The notes below the pieces were generated by a model. It did no database searches, was not told where the DNA came from, and saw nothing but the letters and a program-made list of their open reading frames with translations. Shown one piece after another: positions 35,579 to 42,941 of a DNA stretch of 53,920 bases; positions within the stretch are counted from its first letter, which is position 1; each line of letters begins with the position of its first letter. The stretch is from Chitinophagales bacterium. Its GTDB lineage: Bacteria > Bacteroidota > Bacteroidia > Chitinophagales > CAIOSU01. The stretch spans positions 1-53,920 of the forward strand of contig JAGYJT010000022.1 of NCBI GenBank assembly GCA_018401955.1. The letters are read 5' to 3'. The position numbers and the translations under genes were made by a program.

Positions 35579-35640
35579 GGTGCATAAATGGTAACGGGCA
35601 GTCCTTTTTTGGGCTGCCTTTTTTGTTACCAGCATGCACC
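35579..35640 (+). terminator. Nested three-stem hairpin inside the IS end (read-in terminator)
   Basis: Three stems lie one inside another: GGTGCAT/ATGCACC, GGTAAC/GTTACC and GGCAGTCC/GGGCTGCC, the last with one G-T pair. The six-T loop and a T6 tract after the inner stem make it a strong terminator only for plus-strand transcripts, that is, those coming in from lpdA. Confidence 0.75.
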
Positions 35641-35655
35641 ATGGCTAAAAAAAAC

Positions 35656-36628
35656 TCATTTTTCGTTTGACAGGTAAACGTACCCCTTGATAAAGTCTAT
35701 CCTATGCTGCAAGGTCAGGCCGCGGTGTATATCTAGGTGGTTCTTCAAGTGGCTGAAGAAGCCCTCGATGCCGTTCGTGGTACTCGGTATCGCCGGGTTT
35801 GCCAGATAGTGGAACATGTTTGGTAATGCCCTTTTGATCGTAAGGTATGACCGCCTCAGCATCTTGTGCCTGTACCAGTACCTTCCCGTGTCGGGGCTGA
35901 AGGCTTTTTCGTTAAGGTAGTCCTTGTGCCTTTCGTGCCAGTTCGTAAAGGTGCGGACCCAGTGTATGCGGTCATTGTCCGTCCGTATCTTCAGCAAGAG
36001 CAGCACATGCTTCCTCAGTTCCACACCCGCTTGGTGCTTCGGGTAGCGCGTGAGCCATATCAGGCACATCCTCTGGATATGGACAAGGCATCGTTGCAGT
36101 ACCGCATCAGGCAGTGATTTCCTTACGGCCTTCTGTATGCTCTTGTGCCCGTCGGTGGTAACGCTCTCTATTCGCAGCCCCAGCTTGATGAGGTTGTCGA
36201 GGTCTTCCCTTATCTCGGTATAATGCTCGCCATCGGAGAAGCGGATAAGTTGCGTATAGAGCCATCTTCGTGGTCCTGGTAGCACAGCAGGCAGAACTTC
36301 TCGAAGTACGTGGCGTCAACGCGAAGGTGGATGAGGTCACGCTTGATTATCCGGACCGTGGGGGCTTTGGCGAGCAGCGCGTAAAAGGTCGTCTGCAACG
36401 TATCCACGGATAGCCCGCTGTCCCTGCTGAGGGTCTTGAACGTCTGGCGTTCCATTATCCACTTGCGGAACCAAACGGAACGGTTCTCCAACCGCTGGGA
36501 TGGGTCGTTGCGCGTAAAGAATATACCGCAGTCCTTGCATTTGAACCGTTGTTTGCCGCCCTGTTTACCCCAGCGGATAACCGATAGGCTGCCGCAGGCC
36601 CAACAGCGTTTTTTTTACGTTTTTCCAT
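35656..36628 (-). pseudogene. IS256-like transposase (zinc-binding variant), frameshifted
   Basis: The reverse strand holds an N-terminal zinc finger (RCWACGSLSVIRWGKQGG, then RFKCKDCG) and a helix-turn-helix part (TFKTLSRDSGLSVDTLQ). The catalytic core follows with the first Asp in LRVDATYFEKF, the second in TTDGHKSIQKAV, a C-x2-H pair in LQRCLVHIQR and the Glu in NGIEGFFSHLKNHLD. This matches the zinc-finger variant of IS256-family transposases. Two frame changes are needed: one at a run of eight A (36609-36616) just after the ATG at 36628, and one near 36250-36290 before the second Asp. The second makes it probably inactive unless it is a sequencing error. Confidence 0.75.
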
Positions 36629-36735
36629 CTACAAAAAAAGTTTAGTGAAACCGTTTTCACCAAACTTTCTCCAAACCTTTATCCAGTAATGGTTACAGCA
36701 CTATTTACCAACTATTTTTCAGTATTATGCCTAAA

Positions 36736-36770
36736 ATAAAAATGCATGGACCTAATCCATGCATTTTTAT
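36736..36770. terminator. Strong hairpin behind the PfkB-kinase gene
   Basis: A perfect 15-bp stem (ATAAAAATGCATGGA with its complement) around a 5-nt loop lies 33 bp beyond the stop of the minus-strand kinase. It is T-rich on either strand, and it also borders the IS element. Confidence 0.85.
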
Positions 36771-36802
36771 TTTGTAATGCTTTCAAGGTGACTTGGAATT
36801 GC

Positions 36803-37729
36803 TTAATCAACCAAAGAAATATCAAACTGTACCAAGTCAATCAAATCCTGCACACGTTCGTCAATTTCATGTTGAGTAAGTGTTTTGGTGCGGTTCGGGC
36901 CGAATTGCTCTACGCAATAAGATGCCATAGCTGTGCCGAATATAACGGCACGTTTCATATTGTCAAAAGAGACATCTTCAGTTGCTGCTAGATGCCCCAT
37001 AAAACCACCGGCAAAAGTATCACCAGCACCAGTAGGGTCAAAAACATCTTCAAGGGGCAGGGCAGGAGCAAAAAATACATCGTTGCCATGGAAAAGCAAA
37101 GCACCATGCTCACCTTTTTTGATTACCAAGTATTTAGGCCCCATCTCCATGATGAGTTTTGCCGCTTTTACAATTGAATGCTGACCACTCAATTGACGGG
37201 CTTCTTCGTCGTTTACAAATAGCAGGTCAATGCGCTTTAAAACTTCTTTTAGTTCGGTCATTTGAATGTCCATCCAAAAATTCATGGTATCCATGGCAAT
37301 CAAACGCGGGCGCGAAGTCATTTGATCCAATACTTTGGCCTGCACTACTGGGCTCAAGTTACCAAGCATCAAAAAGTCGCTGTTTTTATAAGCTTCTGGC
37401 AAAATTGGGTCAAAATGCTCTAAAACGTTGAGTTCTGTTACTAAACTATCTCGGGTATTCATATCCATGTGGTAGCGGCCCGACCAGAAGAATGATTTCT
37501 CACCTTCTTTTACTTGCAAGCCTGCAGTATCAACGCCACGGGAATTCAACGCCTTAATTTCATCAAAATCGTAGTCGCTGCCAACCACAGACACTAGATT
37601 GATAGGCTCGACAAAATTGCTGGCCGACCAACTAAAATGTAATGCGCTGCCACCTACTATACGGTCCACTTTTCCAAAGGGCGTTTCAAGTGCATCAAAG
37701 GCTACAGTGCCCACTACCAATAAACTCAT
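36803..37729 (-). CDS. PfkB-family carbohydrate/nucleoside kinase
   Basis: The 308-residue protein has the ribokinase-like N-terminus (MSLLVVGTVAFDALETPFGK, then GGSALHFSWSASNF) and the PfkB signature DPTGAGDTFAGGF with the catalytic Asp. The phrase KYLVIKKGEHGALLF is also typical. The family phosphorylates sugars or nucleosides. The substrate is not determined; adenosine, ribose or fructose-like substrates are all possible. Similar genes in Bacteroidota are annotated only as sugar kinase. The gene is monocistronic with a strong terminator. Confidence 0.85.
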   Translation of the reverse strand: MSLLVVGTVAFDALETPFGKVDRIVGGSALHFSWSASNFVEPINLVSVVGSDYDFDEIKALNSRGVDTAGLQVKEGEKSFFWSGRYHMDMNTRDSLVTELNVLEHFDPILPEAYKNSDFLMLGNLSPVVQAKVLDQMTSRPRLIAMDTMNFWMDIQMTELKEVLKRIDLLFVNDEEARQLSGQHSIVKAAKLIMEMGPKYLVIKKGEHGALLFHGNDVFFAPALPLEDVFDPTGAGDTFAGGFMGHLAATEDVSFDNMKRAVIFGTAMASYCVEQFGPNRTKTLTQHEIDERVQDLIDLVQFDISLVD

Positions 37730-37907
37730 AAAATTTGCTTTTTGCTAAAATTTTTATAACTTAGATTAATCTCGTCTGCAAGATAGCTAAATTGTTGATT
37801 GTTTGCCTGAAAGGTGACCGATTTTTGAGCTCTGTGAGCCTTTAGTGGGGGCGGGCAAGGTGCCTAGCAGATGGAGTATATGAGGAACGATACAACCCAA
37901 TCCGGCC

Positions 37908-39206
37908 ATGTCATTAATACCTACTTGTATAGCTTTGTTGGACTGTAACAATTTTTTTGCCTCGTGCGAAAGAATGGTAGACCCTACACTAAACGGTTTG
38001 CCGGTAGCGGTATTGTCTAGCAACGATGGATGCATAATAGCACGCAGTGAAGAAGTTAAAGAACTGGGCATACCCATGGGGGCGCCATGGTTTAAGTGGC
38101 GAGGTTTTATGAAGCAGCATAAGGTTAGGCTATTTTCGCTCAACATGCAGCTTTATACCGAAACTTCGGCCAGGATAATGAACCTATTGATTGAGCGGGC
38201 ACCCAAAGTGCAGGTATACTCAATTGACGAGGCATTTCTAGACCTTTCGGGCATGGAGAAATACTTTGACCTTAATAAATTTTTGCAACAGCTTAGGCAA
38301 GAGATATTAGATGAGATAGGTATACCGGTATCAATAGGTGTGGCACCAAGTAAGGTCTTGGCCAAAATGGCCAACCGTATTGCAAAGAAAAATCGGACTA
38401 CCTATATAGAGTTTTTAATGGATGAGGCCGAAAGAGAACAAATACTTAAGACTACCTCAGTAGAAAGTGTATGGGGCGTGGGGCGACGCAATGCTGCTAA
38501 AATGCATAGCCTTGGGGTATACACCGCCTGGGATTTTGCATGCCTCAACCCTCGCATGGTACAGCAAATGCGGAGCGTGGTTGAAGGCCGTTTGGTATGG
38601 GAGCTACGCGGCAAATCGTGCTTGCCCGTAGAAGCACCTTCTGATGTAAAGCACCATATAGGCAGTAGCCGGAGTTTTGGTGAGCGCATAACCACCCTAG
38701 AGGGTTTGAGGGGGGCGATAACTTTTCTGATGGGTTTGGCTACACGCAAGCTGGTAAGGCAACAATCGGCATGCAAGGTTATATACCTTAGTGCATCAAT
38801 TGGCAAGCCCCGAAACCCAGATAGGCATACGGTGCGCACAAGCATTGTGCTACCGGTAGCCAGTCATTACCCGCCTACTCTGCTGCAAGCCGCACTTAGT
38901 AAGGTTGTAGAGTTGCATCGAGATGGGTGCCAATATTACAGGGCAGGGGTGGTGCTATGCGAGCTAAGTAGCGTGAGCGAGATTAAGAATAGCTTGTTTT
39001 TTGAGCACCAGCAAGGCCGTCAAGATCGATTGCTGCAACTAGTAACCCAACTAAACAGAAACCAGCACAAGGTACAGGTAGAGTGGGCAGGTTTTAAGCA
39101 TGGGAGCGGTGCAACTCCTTGGTTGCCAAAGTGTGACCACATGTCAATACCCAGTATGGAAACCCTTACGGACGAAGAGATAGAAACGGCAAGGCCTTGG
39201 TGGTAA
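37908..39206 (+). CDS. umuC: Y-family DNA polymerase UmuC
   Basis: The 432-residue protein has the Y-family palm motifs: IALLDCNNFFASCER (Asp12) and YSIDEAFLDLSG (Asp107, Glu108). IGVAPSKVLAKMANRIAKK and a helix-hairpin-helix (SVWGVGRRNAAKMHSLGVYT) follow. The C-terminal extension ending MSIPSMETLTDEEIETARPWW, with an AGVVLCELS stretch, fits UmuC/DUF4113 proteins better than DinB. UmuC makes error-prone bypass synthesis as UmuD'2C. No umuD is next to it; upstream is only the divergent kinase. No clear LexA box was found. Confidence 0.88.
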   Translation: MSLIPTCIALLDCNNFFASCERMVDPTLNGLPVAVLSSNDGCIIARSEEVKELGIPMGAPWFKWRGFMKQHKVRLFSLNMQLYTETSARIMNLLIERAPKVQVYSIDEAFLDLSGMEKYFDLNKFLQQLRQEILDEIGIPVSIGVAPSKVLAKMANRIAKKNRTTYIEFLMDEAEREQILKTTSVESVWGVGRRNAAKMHSLGVYTAWDFACLNPRMVQQMRSVVEGRLVWELRGKSCLPVEAPSDVKHHIGSSRSFGERITTLEGLRGAITFLMGLATRKLVRQQSACKVIYLSASIGKPRNPDRHTVRTSIVLPVASHYPPTLLQAALSKVVELHRDGCQYYRAGVVLCELSSVSEIKNSLFFEHQQGRQDRLLQLVTQLNRNQHKVQVEWAGFKHGSGATPWLPKCDHMSIPSMETLTDEEIETARPWW

Positions 39207-39299
39207 AGATTAGAATAAAATTTTTGATAAATTTTTAGTGCCGTTTTTTGTTTTTATGCAAGGATACTATACATTTGCATTCCCATTACGGGAAAATAT

Positions 39300-39376
39300 T
39301 CCTCCTTAGCTCAGTTGGTTAGAGCATCTGACTGTTAATCAGAGGGTCGCTGGTTCAAGTCCAGCAGGGGGAGCCA
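39300..39376 (+). tRNA. tRNA-Asn (GTT)
   Basis: Acceptor arms TCCTCCT and AGGGGGA pair with one G-T. The D-arm is GCTC-AGTTGGTTA-GAGC, the anticodon stem TCTGA/TCAGA with loop CTGTTAA (anticodon GTT), and the T-arm GCTGG-TTCAAGT-CCAGC. The discriminator G is followed by an encoded CCA (39374-39376). Confidence 0.97.
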
Positions 39377-39385
39377 ACAAGCACA

Positions 39386-39414
39386 AGCCTTTCAGGAAAC
39401 TGGAAGGCTTTTTT
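39386..39414 (+). terminator. Terminator of the tRNA-Asn gene
   Basis: AGCCTTTC and GGAAGGCT pair over 8 bp (one G-T) around an 8-nt loop, followed by a run of T. Confidence 0.85.
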
Positions 39415-39508
39415 GTTTTACTTGACAATTTGGTCAAGGTTGTGCAACTGGGTGGGGTATAATTATAGCTACAATTTGTTTGTAGGGGCCCATTAAATTT
39501 AAGAGCCC

Positions 39509-39516
39509 TATATTTG
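39509..39516 (+). promoter_or_regulatory. TAnnTTTG element (TATATTTG) 6 nt from the betA start
   Basis: TATATTTG ends six bases before the ATG at 39523. The upstream in-frame TTG at 39514 overlaps the element, so the ATG is the start. Confidence 0.55.
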
Positions 39517-39522
39517 CCTACA

Positions 39523-41163
39523 ATGAGTTATGATTACATTATAGTAGGCGGCGGCTCAGCGGGCGCCGTATTGACAAATAGATTAAGCGAAGATCCGGCT
39601 AATAAAGTGCTGACTCTTGAGGCAGGTGCCGTGGATCATTGGTGGGACTTAAGAATACACATGCCAGCGGCACTGAGCTACTTGCTTACAGGCACACAGC
39701 GCAACTGGGCATACTCAAGCGACCCTGAGCCCAAAATGAACAATAGACGAATATTTCAACCGAGGGGTAAGGTACTTGGTGGTTCTAGCTGTATCAACGG
39801 CATGATTTGGATTCGTGGCAATGCCATGGATTATGATAAATGGGCCAAAGAAGATGGTTTGGAAAATTGGAGCTACGCACATTGTCTTCCGTACTTTAAA
39901 AAAGTGGAGACCCGATTAATTGGTGGCGACGATTACCGGGGTGATGAAGGCCCGCTGAAGCTAACAACACCAGAATGCAAGAATCCTTTGTTTCAAGCCT
40001 TTTTTGAATCGGTACAAGAGGCCGGCTACCCAATTACGGATGACGTTAACGGCTACCAACAAGAGGGCTTTGGCAAATTTGACCAAACCATTTACCGTGC
40101 CCGAAGGTTGAACGCAGCAAGGGCATATATTCACCCAGTACTGCATCGTAAAAACCTACAGGTAGTAACCAAAGCCATGGTGCTGCGTATTTTGTTTGAA
40201 GGAAAGCGGGCTATTGGTGTAGAGTATTTAAAGGGTGGTAAAAAGATAAAGGCTTATGCTAAAGAGGTTATAAGCTGCGGTGGTGCCATCAACTCACCGC
40301 AATTGCTGCAAGTATCAGGCGTTGGAAGTGCCGAGCACTTAAAGAGTTTGGGTATCGATGTGGTACATGACTTACCAGCCGTAGGTGAAAACATGCAAGA
40401 TCATTTGGAGGTGTACATTCAATGGGCTTGCAAAAAGCCAGTAAGCATGTACCCTGCATTGAGTCCATGGAGGGCACCTAAAATTGGTTTTGATTGGCTG
40501 TTTCGTCGCAAGGGTATTGGCGCAACCAACCATTTTGAGGCGGGAGGCTTTATAAGGAGCAATGAAGAAGAGGCCTATCCAAACCTGCAATTTCATTTTC
40601 TACCGCTGGCCATACGTTATGATGGCACGGCGCCTGCCGAAGGACATGGTTTCCAGCTGCATATTGGGCCTATGAATTCTGATGTACGTGGCCATGTGAG
40701 GATAAAATCGGCAAACCCATTGGATTATCCCAGCATCCTGTTCAATTACCTATCTACGGAGCAAGAGCGAAAGCACTGGGTAGAGGCCATCAAACTGTCG
40801 CGTAAGATTATCGAAACGGAGGCCATGAGCGAGCTGCGCGGCAAAGAGTTATCGCCAGGTATTGAGGTACAAACCGATCAAGAGATTTTGGACTTTGTAG
40901 CCCGTGAAGGCGAAAGTGCTTACCACCCGAGCTGCACCTGCCGTATGGGCAGTGGCCCAAACACCGTTACCGATGCTAACCTCAAAGTGCACGGTATTGA
41001 AGGCTTGCGTGTGGTTGATGCCTCGGTAATGCCGTATGTAACCAATGGCAATATTTATGCACCGGTATTAATGATTGGCGAAAAGGCGGCTGACCTTATT
41101 TTGGGCAACACCCCTTTGCCACCCGAGCATGTTCCATACTTTACTAAGGAGCAGGCGATTTAG
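39523..41163 (+). CDS. betA: GMC oxidoreductase, probable choline dehydrogenase
   Basis: The 546-residue flavoprotein starts MSYDYIIVGGGSAGAVLTNR, the FAD-binding fold. It has the first GMC signature PRGKVLGGSSCINGMIWIRG, the second GAINSPQLLQVSGVG and the C-terminal catalytic region YHPSCTCRMG...VTNGNIYAPVLMIGEKAADLI. The whole closely follows the bacterial choline dehydrogenase BetA, which oxidises choline to betaine aldehyde at the membrane. It converges with a BCCT-family transporter, overlapping its end by 20 bp, so import of choline and its oxidation to glycine betaine is likely. BetB is not in the window. Confidence 0.88.
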   Translation: MSYDYIIVGGGSAGAVLTNRLSEDPANKVLTLEAGAVDHWWDLRIHMPAALSYLLTGTQRNWAYSSDPEPKMNNRRIFQPRGKVLGGSSCINGMIWIRGNAMDYDKWAKEDGLENWSYAHCLPYFKKVETRLIGGDDYRGDEGPLKLTTPECKNPLFQAFFESVQEAGYPITDDVNGYQQEGFGKFDQTIYRARRLNAARAYIHPVLHRKNLQVVTKAMVLRILFEGKRAIGVEYLKGGKKIKAYAKEVISCGGAINSPQLLQVSGVGSAEHLKSLGIDVVHDLPAVGENMQDHLEVYIQWACKKPVSMYPALSPWRAPKIGFDWLFRRKGIGATNHFEAGGFIRSNEEEAYPNLQFHFLPLAIRYDGTAPAEGHGFQLHIGPMNSDVRGHVRIKSANPLDYPSILFNYLSTEQERKHWVEAIKLSRKIIETEAMSELRGKELSPGIEVQTDQEILDFVAREGESAYHPSCTCRMGSGPNTVTDANLKVHGIEGLRVVDASVMPYVTNGNIYAPVLMIGEKAADLILGNTPLPPEHVPYFTKEQAI

Positions 41164-42622
41164 GTTTTGTTTCAATCACTTCAATTTTATCGGTAGGGTT
41201 TTCAATGAGGTACTGCTTTAGTGCTTTGCGCAAAGCGTAAATGCTTACCAACATTAGTACACACACAGGTAGACCCGTTACCAGTGAGCCGGTTTGCAGT
41301 GCTATTAATCCACCGCCATAAAGTAGCACAGCCGCTACAATCCCTTCAAGCAATGCCCAAAAAATCCGTAGCTGAACGGCAGTTTTCTCTTTGCCCCCAC
41401 TGGTAATAAAATCAATTACCAACGAGCCACTATCTGATGAGGTAACGAAGAAAATTATACCCGCCAATACTACAAATGCAATACTTACATAGGGTAGGGG
41501 GAAATACTCCAATAACCGAAACAATGCGGTTGTAGTATCGGTATTTACAGCTTCCGTAATGCCTCCGGCACCAAACAACTCAATGTAAAAAGCGGTGTTG
41601 CCAAATATAGATATCCATAGTATAATTGCCGCTGTTGGGCCTAGCACTACTCCAAAAATAAACTCCTTTATGGTGCGACCTTTAGATATGCGAGCAATAA
41701 ACAAACCTACAAATGGTGCCCAGGCAAACCACCATGCCCAATAGAAAAAGGTCCAACTATCCATCCAGTGGGTGCCTTTATATGCTTCGGTCCAGGTGCC
41801 TAAGCCGATAATGCTTTGCAGGTAACTACCAGTGCTCTGTACCGTTGATTTTAAAATAAATAAGGTAGGGCCTACTATCAACATAAACAGCATGAGCATA
41901 ATCGCCATCACTGAGGCTACTTTACTGAGTGCCTGTATGCCTTTGTGCAGGCCAGATACCACTGATATAGTGGCGCAAATAGTAATAATGCCAATCAAAA
42001 CCACCTGTACCGTCGTGTTTTCGGCTAAACCAAAAAGGTAGTTCATACCCGAGTTGATATTCTGTATGCCCAACCCTAAAGTGGTAGCCAACCCAAACAT
42101 AGTTGAAACTACCGCCGTTACATCAATTGCGTTCCCAATTGACCCCTTTAATCTATCACCCAGCAATGGATACAATATCCAACGGATGCCAAGGGGTAAA
42201 CCTTTGTTGTAAGTAAAAAAGGCTATTGATAAACCCATTAAGGCGTAAACTGCCCACCCATGCAACCCCCAATGCAAGTAAGTGATGTTCATGGCCTGTT
42301 TGGCAGCTTGCAAGGTGCCAGCCTCACCATAAGGTGGGTTGGAGAAGTGCAGTATAGGTTCGGCTACGCTATAAAACATCAGTACCAAACCGATACCGGC
42401 ATTAAACAACATGCTCAGCCATGCAAAGTTAGAAAACTCGGGTCGGGCATTGGTACCGCCTATACGTATATTATTATACTTGCTGAAACCAAGGTAAATA
42501 GTAAATACTAAGATGATATTAACGGCCAATACGTAAAACCAGCCGAACTTATCAGAAACGTAAGATTGTGCTTGAACGAATATGCCTTTGGCAGATTCTT
42601 GATTGAGCACCGTAATAAGCAC
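41144..42622 (-). CDS. BCCT-family betaine/choline/carnitine transporter, start uncertain
   Basis: The protein has about 11-12 membrane segments and the BCCT hallmark region (WTFFYWAWWFAWAPFVGLFI, then ARISKGRTIKEFI), plus GIGLVLMFYSVAEPILHFSNP and HWGLHGWAVYALMGL. It imports quaternary ammonium compounds with Na+ or H+. Only a GTG at 42622 is available as start, which cuts into the first membrane segment. The frame stays open upstream to a TAG at 42725-42727 and encodes IKAQLASFKKGIHPWVFFSS, exactly what a normal N-terminus looks like, but with no ATG, GTG or TTG. The true start is therefore lost or mis-sequenced. It converges with betA. Confidence 0.85.
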   Translation of the reverse strand: MLITVLNQESAKGIFVQAQSYVSDKFGWFYVLAVNIILVFTIYLGFSKYNNIRIGGTNARPEFSNFAWLSMLFNAGIGLVLMFYSVAEPILHFSNPPYGEAGTLQAAKQAMNITYLHWGLHGWAVYALMGLSIAFFTYNKGLPLGIRWILYPLLGDRLKGSIGNAIDVTAVVSTMFGLATTLGLGIQNINSGMNYLFGLAENTTVQVVLIGIITICATISVVSGLHKGIQALSKVASVMAIMLMLFMLIVGPTLFILKSTVQSTGSYLQSIIGLGTWTEAYKGTHWMDSWTFFYWAWWFAWAPFVGLFIARISKGRTIKEFIFGVVLGPTAAIILWISIFGNTAFYIELFGAGGITEAVNTDTTTALFRLLEYFPLPYVSIAFVVLAGIIFFVTSSDSGSLVIDFITSGGKEKTAVQLRIFWALLEGIVAAVLLYGGGLIALQTGSLVTGLPVCVLMLVSIYALRKALKQYLIENPTDKIEVIETKPKSPAP

Positions 42623-42879
42623 AAACAGTATAATAATGCTGGCAGAACTGAAAAATACCCAAGGATGGATGCCTTTCTTAAAGGATGCTAATTGTGCTTT
42701 TATGCTATCGATACCTGTAACCCCCTAAATGCCCGATGTTGGTTTTGGCTTATGCCTCGCCGGGACTTTACGATACACGAATATAGCAAAACCTAGGGAT
42801 ATGGAGATTTTGTGCTAGCGTTAATGCTGCACCCATATAAGTATTTTAGCTAGTAGCAGCTGTAATGTAGACAATACCT
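42623..42879. other. Upstream region of the BCCT gene
   Basis: 42623-42724 carries in-frame codons for the missing transporter N-terminus without a start codon. From 42728 to the terminator at 42880 I see nothing. Confidence 0.5.
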
Positions 42880-42915
42880 AAAACGGCCACCGCAAATTAA
42901 TGCGATGGCCGTTTT
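42880..42915. terminator. Terminator behind the T9SS lipase gene
   Basis: A long stem (AAAACGGCCA/TGGCCGTTTT, one mismatch, then CGCA/TGCG) around AATTAA lies 27 bp past the stop of the minus-strand lipase gene. It is T-rich on either strand. Confidence 0.88.
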
Positions 42916-42941
42916 GATATAGTAAATGATGTTGGATAGCG

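Larger units (their letters stand above)
35476..36720. mobile_element. Insertion sequence with 14-bp terminal inverted repeats
   Basis: GAAAAATAGTTGGT at 35476-35489 is repeated exactly in inverted orientation at 36707-36720, enclosing a transposase gene on the minus strand. The total length of about 1.25 kb is normal for IS256-like elements. The element sits 14 bp behind the lpdA stop. Target duplications are not clear: the flanks TAATGTGC and TATTATGC agree at only six of eight positions. The 180 bp between the transposase stop and the left end are non-coding and highly structured. Confidence 0.75.

Noticed and set aside
35462..35624. 6S-like small RNA behind lpdA
   Set aside because: I first considered a 6S-type RNA, but the region lies inside the terminal inverted repeats of the IS element and no 6S consensus could be confirmed.
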